A program made the translations under genes and the position numbers. DNA of 64,000 nt. It comes from Planctomycetota bacterium (GTDB taxonomy: Bacteria > Planctomycetota > UBA1135 > GCA-002686595). The stretch spans positions 209,486 through 273,485 of the forward strand of contig JACKHS010000003.1 in NCBI GenBank assembly GCA_020638875.1, written 5' to 3'. The first letter of the stretch is position 1. Every line of letters begins with the position of its first letter. The notes under the pieces were generated by a model, which was not told the DNA's origin, made no database searches, and worked only from the letters and a program-made list of their open reading frames with translations. Shown one piece after another: positions 33,772-47,142 of the stretch.

Positions 33772-35820
33772 TCAGCTCCAGACCAGGCCGCGCGCCACCA
33801 GCTCCTCCTCGGGCACCGGCCGGAACCCGGCGGGCGTCATGGAGAAGCCCGCGCGGCCCTGGGACAGGGACCGCACGGTCGTCGAGTAGCCGAACATCTC
33901 CGCCAGCGGCACCGAGCCGCGCAGGGTGCGCAGCTCGCCCTCGGCCCCCACGTCCGTCAGGACGGCGTGGCGCGAGTTGAGGTCGGCGATGATGCCGCTC
34001 GAGAACTCGGCCGGGGCCTGGATCTCGAACTGCATGACCGGCTCCTCGAGCTGCACGCCCGCGGCTTGCATGGCCTGGCGGAGCGCGGCCACGGCGGCCT
34101 GGGCGTAGGCGGCGTCGCTCTCCTGGCCCTCGCGCGAGGCGGACCGGCGCACGCGCACGGCCGCGCTGACCATGGGGTAGCCGAAGCGCGGGCCGACCTG
34201 GGCCTCCTGGACCAGGGCGTCGGCCAGCGCGCGCCGCTGGGGCTCGCTCAACGGGCAGTCGGGCCCGAACTCGACCCGCGGCACGGCGGCCGTGGGGTCG
34301 GGCTCGAGCTCCAGCTCGACCACCGCGTAGGCCTCCTTGCCGGCCAGCACGCGCTCGACCTCGCCGCGGCCGGCGCCGGCCCCGTGGACCGCCTCGCGGT
34401 AGGCGACGCGCGGTTGCCCCACGCGCGGGGCGAGCTTGAACTCGTCGCGCAGGCGGTGCTGCGCCACCTCGAGGTGCAGCTCCCCCATCCCCCCTACGAT
34501 CCACTGGCCGCTCTCGTCCTCGCGCACGTGGAAGGTGGGGTCCTCGTGGGCCAGGCGCCCCAGGGCCTGGCGCAGCTTGTCGCGCTCCGCCGCGCTCTCG
34601 GGCTCGATCACGAGCTGGATCACCGGCTCGGGGAACACCAGCGCCTCGAGCGCGAGCGGCGCGCCCTCCGAGCACAGCGTGTCGCCGGTGCCGGTGCGCT
34701 TCAGGCCGGTCAGCGCGACGATGTCACCCGCCTCGCCGGCGTCGAGCGACTGGTGCGCGTTGGCGTGGATGCGCAGCACGCGCGCGACGCGCTCGCGGGC
34801 GCGCGCCCGCGAGTTGTAGAGGTTCATGCCCGGCGTGACGGTGCCCGAGTACACGCGCACGAAGGTCAGGTCGCCGTGCGGGCCGGCGTGCAGCTTGAAC
34901 GCGAGCAGGCAGGGCGGCCCGGCCGGGTCGGGGCCGAGCTCGACGGGCGCGTCGTCCTTCAGCGCGCGGGCCGTCACCGGCGGCACGTCGAGCGGCGAGG
35001 GCAGGTAGTCCACGACGGCGTCGAGCAGCGGCTCCACGCCGACGTCGCGCAGCGCGGCGCCGCAGAGGCACGGCACGAGCGTGCGCGCGAGCACGCGGCG
35101 GCGCAACGCGGCGCGCAGCTCCTCCTCGCTCGGCTCCTCGTCGGCCAGCACGCGCTCCATCAGCGTCTCGTCCTCGTCGGCCAGCCGATCGACGAGCTCC
35201 GAGCGCAACACGCCGACCTCGTCCGCCGCGGCGGCCGGCACGTCGACCTCGCGCAGCTCGCCGCCGTGCGTGCGATAGTCCCATGCGCGGCGCGTGACGA
35301 GGTCGACCACGTACGCGAGCTCGCCGTCCTCGTAGACGGGGAACTGCACCGGCACGCCCTGCGCGCCGAGCCGCGTCGCGAGCGTCTCGACGGCCGCGAG
35401 GTAGTCGGCGCCCAGGCGATCGCACTTGTTCACGAAGCCGATGGCCGGCACGCGGTAGCGCTCCATCTGCCGCCAGACCGTCTCCGACTGCGCCTGCACG
35501 CCGACGACGGCGTCGAGCACGAGCACCGCGCCGTCGAGCACGCGCATGCAGCGCTCGACCTCGACCGTGAAGTCCACGTGGCCGGGGGTGTCGATCAGGT
35601 TGAGCTCGTGTCCGCGCCACGGGATGCGCGTCGCGGCCGACGTGATCGTGATGCCGCGCTCGCGCTCCTCGGCCATCCAGTCCATCACGGCCGTGCCCTC
35701 GTCCACCGCGCCGACGCGGTGCTCCACGCCCGAGTGCACGAGCATGCGCTCGCTGACCGTGGTCTTGCCCGCGTCGATGTGCGCGGCGACGCCGAAGTTG
35801 CGCAGCTTGGAGAGGTCCAT
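33772..35820 (-). CDS. fusA: Elongation factor G paralogue (EF-G-like GTPase)
   Basis: 682 aa from ATG 35820. GTPase motifs: AHIDAGKT (13-20), RGITITSA in switch I, DTPGHVDF (77-84), NKCD (131-134, usually NKMD). Domains II-V follow, with GGMGELHLEV and the end VPLAEMFGYSTTVRSLSQGR. The domain IV tip is unusual: the SGGRGQYGHV loop of ordinary EF-G is replaced by LAGKEAYAVV and the PGEYIPAVDKG loop is missing. So it may be a specialised EF-G (for example the recycling type described in planctomycetes and spirochaetes) and not the main translocase. It lies between rpsJ and accessory genes. Confidence 0.85.
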   Translation of the reverse strand: MDLSKLRNFGVAAHIDAGKTTVSERMLVHSGVEHRVGAVDEGTAVMDWMAEERERGITITSAATRIPWRGHELNLIDTPGHVDFTVEVERCMRVLDGAVLVLDAVVGVQAQSETVWRQMERYRVPAIGFVNKCDRLGADYLAAVETLATRLGAQGVPVQFPVYEDGELAYVVDLVTRRAWDYRTHGGELREVDVPAAAADEVGVLRSELVDRLADEDETLMERVLADEEPSEEELRAALRRRVLARTLVPCLCGAALRDVGVEPLLDAVVDYLPSPLDVPPVTARALKDDAPVELGPDPAGPPCLLAFKLHAGPHGDLTFVRVYSGTVTPGMNLYNSRARARERVARVLRIHANAHQSLDAGEAGDIVALTGLKRTGTGDTLCSEGAPLALEALVFPEPVIQLVIEPESAAERDKLRQALGRLAHEDPTFHVREDESGQWIVGGMGELHLEVAQHRLRDEFKLAPRVGQPRVAYREAVHGAGAGRGEVERVLAGKEAYAVVELELEPDPTAAVPRVEFGPDCPLSEPQRRALADALVQEAQVGPRFGYPMVSAAVRVRRSASREGQESDAAYAQAAVAALRQAMQAAGVQLEEPVMQFEIQAPAEFSSGIIADLNSRHAVLTDVGAEGELRTLRGSVPLAEMFGYSTTVRSLSQGRAGFSMTPAGFRPVPEEELVARGLVWS

Positions 35821-35822
35821 GG

Positions 35823-35948
35823 TCAACGGCCCTCCCCCGCCGCTCGCGGCGAGCCGGGCGCGTGGCGCCGTTCGTGCGGGCGAGATGGGCTCGGCGCGCT
35901 GCGCCGCGCGTGGCGCGGCTCGCGCGAGGTCGTGCGGGCGCGCTGCAT
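35823..35948 (-). CDS. Possible short Arg-rich upstream ORF of the EF-G gene
   Basis: A 41-codon frame, MQRARTTSREPRHARRSAPS then more Arg/Pro/Ser, ends TGA two bases before the EF-G ATG (TGACCATG), an arrangement that would couple translation. TATGCT (35956-35961) lies 7 nt before its ATG. Random GC-rich DNA gives such frames often, so this is only a candidate leader peptide. Confidence 0.2.
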   Translation of the reverse strand: MQRARTTSREPRHARRSAPSPSRPHERRHAPGSPRAAGEGR

Positions 35949-35966
35949 GGTCGCGAGCATAACGAC

Positions 35967-36002
35967 TCGCCGCCGCGGCGCGAGCGCGCACCGCGGCGGC
36001 GA
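35967..36002. terminator. Hairpin after the BNR-repeat gene
   Basis: Perfect 12-bp inverted repeat tcgccgccgcgg / ccgcggcggcga with a 12-nt loop, 21 nt past the BNR-gene stop on the minus strand. No U-run follows. Confidence 0.5.
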
Positions 36003-36023
36003 GCCGGTTCCCGTCGCGTCGCG

Positions 36024-37040
36024 TCAGGAGTCCCAGGTCACGGCGAGGCCGTTCGTGAGGTTGAAGGCCGCGCCGCAGGGCGAGTTCACGGGGTCGCGGT
36101 ACCAGAGCTGGTAGGTGCGCGTCTGCCCCGCCTGCGCGCCGTCCTTCGCGGCGACGTCGACGCTCGAGGAGGCCTCGCCGAGCGCGTCCGCGACGACCAC
36201 CTGCAGGCGCGTCACCACGCCGCCGGCGCAGCGCAGGCCGTCGCCGAAGGGCGCGCCCGCGCCGCCGTTCACGGCCACCGTGCCCGAGATCAGCAGCCCC
36301 GGAACGCCGGGCGGGCACTGGCTCGCGTGCAGCGCGAGCGTCCCGGCGCCGACGTGCGTCGAGCCGGTGGCCGCGAGACGCGCGCCGTGACCCGCAGCGT
36401 GCGCGCAGCCGACTCCGGGGCCGCCGGGGTTCGCGCACGGGCAAGCGCCGGCCTCGCCCACGCAGAAGCTCGTGCCGACGACCTGCCAACCGTCGCCGCT
36501 GCGATAGATGCCGGCGTTGCCGCCGATCCAGGCGTCCCCCGGCGCGAGCAGGATGGCCGCATTCCACTCGACCAGGTCGGGCACCCTCGACAGGTCGGGC
36601 GGGAACTCCTGCACCCACGTCTGGCCGCCGTCGGTCGTGCGCGCGACGAAGTCGTCCCAGCCGACAACAATCGCCTCGAGCGGGCTGATCGCCGAGACGC
36701 TCGTGTAGGCCGCGCCCGCCGGGCCGCCGGGGTCCTGCGGCGTCCACGTCACGCCGCCGTCGTCGGTGTGCAGCAGCGTGTTCACGAAGCCGCTGGCCCA
36801 GCCGTGCTGCGCGTCGACGAAGCACACGCTCGCGAGGCTGATGCCGCCCGCGTACTGCAGCGCCCAGGTCTGGCCGCCGTCGGTCGAGTGCCACACGTCG
36901 TCGCTCACGAGCCAGCCCTCCTGCCCGCCGGGCAGGAAGAACGCGTCGCGGAAGGTGCCGACGAGCGCGGGGTTGCCGTTGGGGCTCCAGGTCTGGCCGC
37001 CGCTCGAGCACAGCGGCGACGGCGAGCTGCACGCGCCGTA
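36024..37040 (-). pseudogene. BNR/sortilin-type beta-propeller exported protein, 5' end missing
   Basis: About 335 residues can be read as real protein, from roughly SSGGQTWSPNG to the stop at 36024. It holds several Asp-box repeats (STDGGQTWALQ, TDDGGVTWTPQ, TTDGGQTWVQE) as in Ycf48/sortilin propellers. The C-terminal module runs CPCANPGGPGVGCAHAAG, PFGDGLRCAGG, YQLWYRDPVNSPC, AFNLTNGLAVTWDS, a style I associate with exported planctomycete proteins. No start codon, signal peptide or first blades exist: upstream the frame runs antisense through an aminopeptidase fragment. The junction is about 37010-37060. Confidence 0.65.
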
Positions 37041-37395
37041 CGTGTCGCCCGGCCCGCGCGGCACGCGCGACCTGGTGCTGCGCCTCGAGCGCGGTCGCCT
37101 CGTCGACGTGCGCGGCGAGGGCGCCGCCGAGTTGCGCGAACGCCTCGCGCAGGCGAGCGGCGACGCCGCGCTGCTCGGCGAGCTCTGCGTCGGCCTCAAC
37201 CCCGTCGGCTCGACGCTGACCGGCAAGTCCTCGCTCGACGGCGTGCTCGCGGGCACGCTCACGCCGTCGTTCGGCAGCAACGAGGTCGTGGGCGGCACGC
37301 ACCGCGCCAACCTCGACCTGCGCTTCCCCTCGCGCGAGCTCGACCTCGTCGTGAACGGCGAGGTGCTCGTGAGCCGCGGCGAGCTGCAGGTCTAG
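37041..37395 (+). pseudogene. C-terminal fragment of an M29-like aminopeptidase
   Basis: Only about 110 C-terminal residues remain: RDLVLRLERGRLVDVRGEGA, then LGELCVGLNPVGSTLTG, the SNEVVGGTHRANLDLRF metal-site region, and the end LDLVVNGEVLVSRGELQV (TAG at 37395). This pattern (ELGIGTNP, GT.H.A, H.D, dG..v..dG.) is that of M29 metallo-aminopeptidases, which are about 370 aa. The upstream part is absent; the frame continues antisense into the BNR gene. Both genes lose their 5' ends at the same point. Confidence 0.6.
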
Positions 37396-37470
37396 GCGCC
37401 CGTCCGGGACGTCCCCCCGCCGTCGCGGCGTCCTCCACGGCGGCCTCCGAAGCGCGGCTCGGACAGGCCC

Positions 37471-37941
37471 CTACCCGCCGCTCGGCCGCGCGAGCTCCGC
37501 CAGGCCCGGATTGCGCGCCAGGAACTCCTCGGCCCAGCGGTAGTCGGCGAGCAGCTCGGGGTGCGGCCCGAACAGGATCGCGACGGCCGCGTAGAGCGCC
37601 TCGATCGAGGCGAGGCCCGCGGCGGGGTCGTCGAAGAGCGTGCTCTTGCGCGGGTACGCCGTCACCAGCGGCGGCAGGCGGCGGCGGACGGGCTCGCCGT
37701 CGACGGTGCGCAGCAGGCTGGGCAGCCGGCGCCAGGCGCAATCGACGAGGAAGAGCCCGCGCCCCGCGTCCGCCGGGCCCAGCTCCTCGCCGTCGGGGTG
37801 CAGGAGCACACGGCCGCCGGCGTCGAGGCGACGCTCGGGGTCGTAGCTCACGAAACGCACACCCGGCGCGCCCCGGAGCGGCGTCAGGGAGCACTTCTTC
37901 GTCGATTCGCGCGGGTCGCGCAGGATCAGGACGTCGAGCAT
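37471..37941 (-). CDS. Tsr3-like (DUF367) rRNA aminocarboxypropyltransferase homologue
   Basis: 156 aa from ATG 37941. Motifs: DVLILRDPRESTKKCSLTPL, VLLHPDGEELGPADAGRG, LVDCAWRRLPSLL, LPPLVTAYPRKSTLF and YRWAEEFLARNP. These match the Tsr3 family, which in yeast and archaea transfers the aminocarboxypropyl group of S-adenosylmethionine to a pseudouridine in helix 31 of small-subunit rRNA. The substrate in bacteria is not established to my knowledge. TATCCT (37949-37954) ends 7 nt before the ATG. Divergent from the plus-strand gene at 38096. Confidence 0.72.
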   Translation of the reverse strand: MLDVLILRDPRESTKKCSLTPLRGAPGVRFVSYDPERRLDAGGRVLLHPDGEELGPADAGRGLFLVDCAWRRLPSLLRTVDGEPVRRRLPPLVTAYPRKSTLFDDPAAGLASIEALYAAVAILFGPHPELLADYRWAEEFLARNPGLAELARPSGG

Positions 37942-37948
37942 CGGGCGG

Positions 37949-37954
37949 AGGATA
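37949..37954 (-). promoter_or_regulatory. -10-like TATCCT just before the Tsr3-like gene
   Basis: TATCCT, the same hexamer as in the tRNA-tuf promoter, ends 7 nt before the ATG; no Shine-Dalgarno is present. No clear -35. Confidence 0.35.
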
Positions 37955-38095
37955 GCCCATCGACGCGCCCGGCGGGGACGACGCGCCCCGCGCTCGCGCG
38001 GAGATTTCCCTGGAGCAGGCTCATCGCTTCGATGCGTGTGGCCCCTGATCCCTTCGGACTCGTCCCGCCCCGTTCCCCACATCGAGGAGATCATC

Positions 38096-38743
38096 ATGAC
38101 CGAGACCCCGGACGAACTCGCCTCGCGAGGTTCCGTCGTCAAGCCGCCGGCCCGCTCGAAGGTGCTGCCGGACTTCCGCAAGGACCCGCTCGACGGCTCC
38201 CGGCTCGACCGCGGCTTCCCGTGCGTCAACCTGGCGGCGAGCTTCGTCGCCTGGTGCCACCGCCACGAGCTCGAGCCGCGTCAGGAGGTCGGCGGCGCGC
38301 TGCAACCCATCGAGGGTCGCGAGTTGCGCCGCACGATCGAGGCGAACGGTGCGGGCTTCTCCGCCGGCGAAGCCACGCCGCCGGCCGGACACGTCGCCGT
38401 GCGGCTCGGCCCCGGCGTCTACCCGGTCTCGTTGCCGCTCGAGGCCTCCGGCGGCTCCGCCGACGCGGGCGTCGCGTTCGCCTCGAAGACCCTCATGGCG
38501 GTGATGTCGATCGTGTTGCCGAACTTCCGCAACTGGATCGTGAGCGACTTCGTGGCCTGGTGCACGTTGCGCGGCCTCGTGCCGCTCGTCACGAAGTCCG
38601 CCACCGTCCCCGGGCACACGCCGACGCCGAGCGAGGACCACATCGTGATCGCGTCCAACCACCCCGACAACCCGCCGGGCTCGTACGTCGGCTACGGCGA
38701 CGAGGTCACCGTGATCCTCTCGGGCACGACGCGGGCCGAGTAG
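38096..38743 (+). CDS. Hypothetical protein with two PASTA-like repeats
   Basis: 215 aa from ATG 38096, with GAGGAG 6 nt upstream, one of the few clear Shine-Dalgarno sites outside the ribosomal genes. The protein looks duplicated: VLPDFR...FVAWCHRHELEP (24-61) and VLPNFR...DFVAWCTLRGLVP (140-163). The second half ends GSYVGYGDEVTVILSG, like the end of a PASTA domain. There is no signal peptide or membrane segment. Function unknown; the PASTA link is only a suggestion from pattern. Divergent from the Tsr3-like gene. Confidence 0.65.
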   Translation: MTETPDELASRGSVVKPPARSKVLPDFRKDPLDGSRLDRGFPCVNLAASFVAWCHRHELEPRQEVGGALQPIEGRELRRTIEANGAGFSAGEATPPAGHVAVRLGPGVYPVSLPLEASGGSADAGVAFASKTLMAVMSIVLPNFRNWIVSDFVAWCTLRGLVPLVTKSATVPGHTPTPSEDHIVIASNHPDNPPGSYVGYGDEVTVILSGTTRAE

Positions 38744-38821
38744 GCCGCACACGTTTCACGCGCGGTCGCGCTGGTGCGCGGCCGCGCGTCGTCGTCTCCG
38801 CAACGCGCCGCGGGCGCGCGC

Positions 38822-41578
38822 TTACGGCGCGAGCACCGCGCGCGCCAGGCGCACGCCGTGCGTCAGGTTGCTGCCGCCCGGCAGGTCGCCGTGCCGGTAG
38901 CTCAGTTGCATGCCGTCGGGGTGCGAGGCGAAGTGCATCCCCCGCCGGCTGCGGCGCCAGACCGTCGCCCCCACCGGCGGCGGGGGGAGCAGGTTGCCCT
39001 CGGCGTCGACGCGCTCGAGGCGCCACACGTCCGCGCACCACTCGGCGACGTTCCCGCCCAGATCGAAGAAGCCCCAGCGGCTCGGCTTGAAGTGGCCGAC
39101 GGGCGCGTGGAGGTAGAAGTCGTCGTGCCAGGGGGCGGCGGCCAGGCCCTCGGGCGAGTGCTCCTCGTAGGTCTCGTCGCGGCTGTTCTCGTAGTGCTCA
39201 GCGGCGTCCCACGTGCTCCCCCAGGGGTAGAGCGTGCGCCGCCCCGCGCGCGCGGCGTGCTCCCACTAGATCTCGCTCGGCAGCACGAGGTCGAGGCGCC
39301 GCGCGGCGTCGGCCGCCATGTCCCAGTCGAGGTTCTCGACCGGGTGGCGGTCGTCGCACGGCTCGGCGCGATCCGGCCAGCCGCGCTGGTGCGCCGAGGG
39401 GTTCACCTCGAAGACCGCGAGGTACTGCCCCTGCGTCAGCTCGTACTTCGAGAGGAAGAAGGGCTCCACGTCGACCTTGAAGGGACGTTCGCGGATCTCG
39501 CGCCGTACCGCGAACTCCGACTTGGTGCCGTCGTCCGGCTCGGTGCTCCAGTCGTGACCCTGGCGACTGAGGCCGCCGGGGACGAGCACGAGCACCATGC
39601 CGGAGTCCTCCTCGATGCGGTACGCGCCCTCGGTGCGCCAGCGGTCGCCGTCCTCGCCCGCCTCGTCGCGCTCCGGCCGCGCGCCGCTCGCGACGTGCCA
39701 GAACTCCCACAGCCCGGAGTGCGGGTTCTCCTCCAGCGGCACGAGACCGAGCTGCGGCGCGAGCACGAGCCCGCCGTACGCGGGCGACGCCGCGATGGCC
39801 GCGCTGGCCTCCCGCCAGCGCTCGGCCGCGTCGACCAGGCTCACGCGCTCGATGCGCTGCGCCTCGTCGAGGCGCCCGGCCACGGACGGGCGCACGGCGG
39901 CGAGCGCGGTGAGCTCGGTGCAGAGCGTTCGGAGGGGCTCCGCTTCGGGTCCGCTGGGCGTGGCGGCGCGGCGCGCGTCGTACGCCTCGCGGCGCGCGAG
40001 CAGCGCGTCCACCGCGCCGAGCCACGCGCGGATCCGCGGCGCCTCGCTGGGCAACGCGGGGTACAGCTCGTCGGTGCTCCCGCGCAGCACCGCGCTCTGG
40101 TTCACGTCGGCGCGCAACTGCGCGGCGGCTTCGGAGCTCGAGAGGCGCACCACGAACACCAGGCTCGCGGCGAGCAACACGCCCGCCGCGATCGCGGCCG
40201 TCGTGCTCACCGCGGCGTGCCGGCGCACCGCCAGCTTGAGCGTGTGCCAGAGTCCGGGCGCGTGCGCCGACACCGGGCGCAGGTCGAGGTAGGCGTGCAG
40301 GTCCTCGGCGAGCGCGGCGACGTCGACGTAGCGCCGCGCGGAGGAGTACGCCATCGCGCGCTCGCAGACCGCGACGAGCTCGGCGGGCGCCCCCGGCGCC
40401 AGCGCGCGCAGCGGCGTCGGCGGCCCCGACAGGATGCGGCCCACGACGTCGCGTTGGGCGCGCTGCTCGCCGTCGGCGTAGGGCGGGCCGCCCGCGAGGA
40501 AGTGGTAGAGCATCGCGCCGAGCGCGTAGACATCGCTGCGCTCGGAGATCTCGGCCAGGTTGCCGGCGGCCTGCTCGGGCGACATGTACGCCGGTGTGCC
40601 GACGACGTCGCCGTCCATGGTGAACAGCGCCGAGTCGCCGTCGGGGCGCGAGTCGGCGCGATCGGTGCGCACCCAGGTGCCCGGGTCCAGCGGCAGGTCC
40701 TGCAGGCGCACGTCCGGCTGGTGCCCGCGCCCGGCGACGTGCGCGAGGCCCCAGTCCATGACGTAGACCTCGCCGTACCTTCCGAGCATCAGGTTCGACG
40801 GCTTGAGGTCGCGGTGGACGACGCCCTTCGAGTGCGCGTAGGCCACCGCGTCGCACGCCTTGAGCAGCACGCCGAGGAAGCGCGCCGAGGTCCACGGCTC
40901 GCGGTCCGCGTGGTGCTCGCGCAACGCCTCCGCCAAGGTGCGGCCGCGCACCAGCGGCATCGTGAAGAACGGCCAGCCGTGATCGTCGAGGCCGAGCTCG
41001 TGCACGGGCGGGATGCCCGGGTGACTGAGCTGTCCGGTGACTTGCGCCTCGGCCAGGAAGCGCGCCAGGCGTCGGCTCGGCTTCGGCGAGGGGTCGACGG
41101 GCGGCGCGCCCTCGAAGCCGAGCTCCAGGCGCAGCAGCCGCTTCATCGCGAGGTGCCGGCGCAGGTCCTCCTCCCAGACCTGCTCGATCGCGCCCTGCGA
41201 ACCGCGCGCGACCTCGGCGACGTGCGTGTAGCGCGCGAAGGTCCCGGCGCGGCGCCCGAGCGTGTCCATCAGCGCGCGCGTGAACTCGCTCTCGCTGCCC
41301 TCGGTCGCGTAGCGCGGCGGACCGCTGTGCCCGGTCGACGCCGCACGCAGCGAGCCGTCGCCGGTGAAGCTCGCCTGCGCCAGCAGCACGCCCGCCACGC
41401 GCAGCCAGCCGGAGCGCAGCTCCTCGAGCTCGACGCGGTGCTCGGGGTTGGCGCGCACCAGCTCGTCGAAGGCCGCGTCGTCGGAGCTGGGGTGCCGCAC
41501 GAGGTGCGCGGCGAAGAGCTCGTCGGCGTGGCTGGACAAGGTCTCGGGGACCGGGTGAGCGTCCTGGGGAGCGTCCAT
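38822..41578 (-). pseudogene. Ser/Thr protein kinase fused to FGE-sulfatase-type domain, split by in-frame TAG
   Basis: From ATG 41578 the frame reads 770 aa, meets TAG at 39266-39268, then stays open in the same frame to 38822. Kinase: Lys146 (HLAMKRLL), HRDLKPSN (255-262), Mg loop DWG (Asp275), GTPAYMSPEQAAG. A membrane span is at about 455-478. From about 680 an FGE-like domain starts (PGG, FFLSKYELTQGQYLAVFEVN, HPVENLDWDMA). The amber replaces the residue before W in the LPSE-x-WEHAARAG motif; beyond it the domain continues with YPWGSTWDAAE, GGNVAEWCADVW and NLTHGVRLAR. It is a recent nonsense mutation, a sequencing error or recoding. It lies 228 nt after rpsG. Confidence 0.8.
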
Positions 41579-41806
41579 GGCGTCGCGGGGATCGAGTGCG
41601 AGCCCCGCGCCCATTGTGCTCCCGGGCGCCGGTCCCCGCAGCCTCTCGGGCGCGGAGGCCGAGAGTCGATGCGGGGTTCAGGGGCGGCGCGGGCGCGAGC
41701 GAAGCGACACGGAGCGGGAAGAACCCGCGCGGCGGCGCCCCGAAACGAGCGCGGCCGCCCTCCCTGCGGGGAGAGCGGCCGCGGCGTGCGGAGCGCGGGC
41801 GCCGGC
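41579..41806. other. Intergenic region after rpsG
   Basis: 228 nt separate the kinase start from the rpsG stop. I see no gene, tRNA, clear promoter or strong hairpin here. Confidence 0.5.
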
Positions 41807-42280
<474 letters not shown>

Positions 42281-42310
42281 CTCAGTCTGGGCTCAGCGAG
42301 GACGCGCGGG

Positions 42311-42685
<375 letters not shown>

Positions 42686-42803
42686 GAAAGGAGAGGTGCG
42701 CCCCGGTCGCGGGGCGAGTCGCTGCGAGCCCCGGGGGCGGGGCTCCAGGTGGAGGGCCGAATAGTCTAGGGAACCTCCCGGAGGGGTCAAGCCCCCCGGG
42801 GGC

Positions 42804-47129
<4,326 letters not shown>

Positions 47130-47142
47130 CTGACCGGTCCCC

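Noticed and set aside
37041..37310. N-terminal 90 residues of the BNR frame (MARCVPPTTSLLPNDG...)
   Set aside because: They lie antisense to the aminopeptidase fragment, are Ser/Arg-rich and show no signal peptide.
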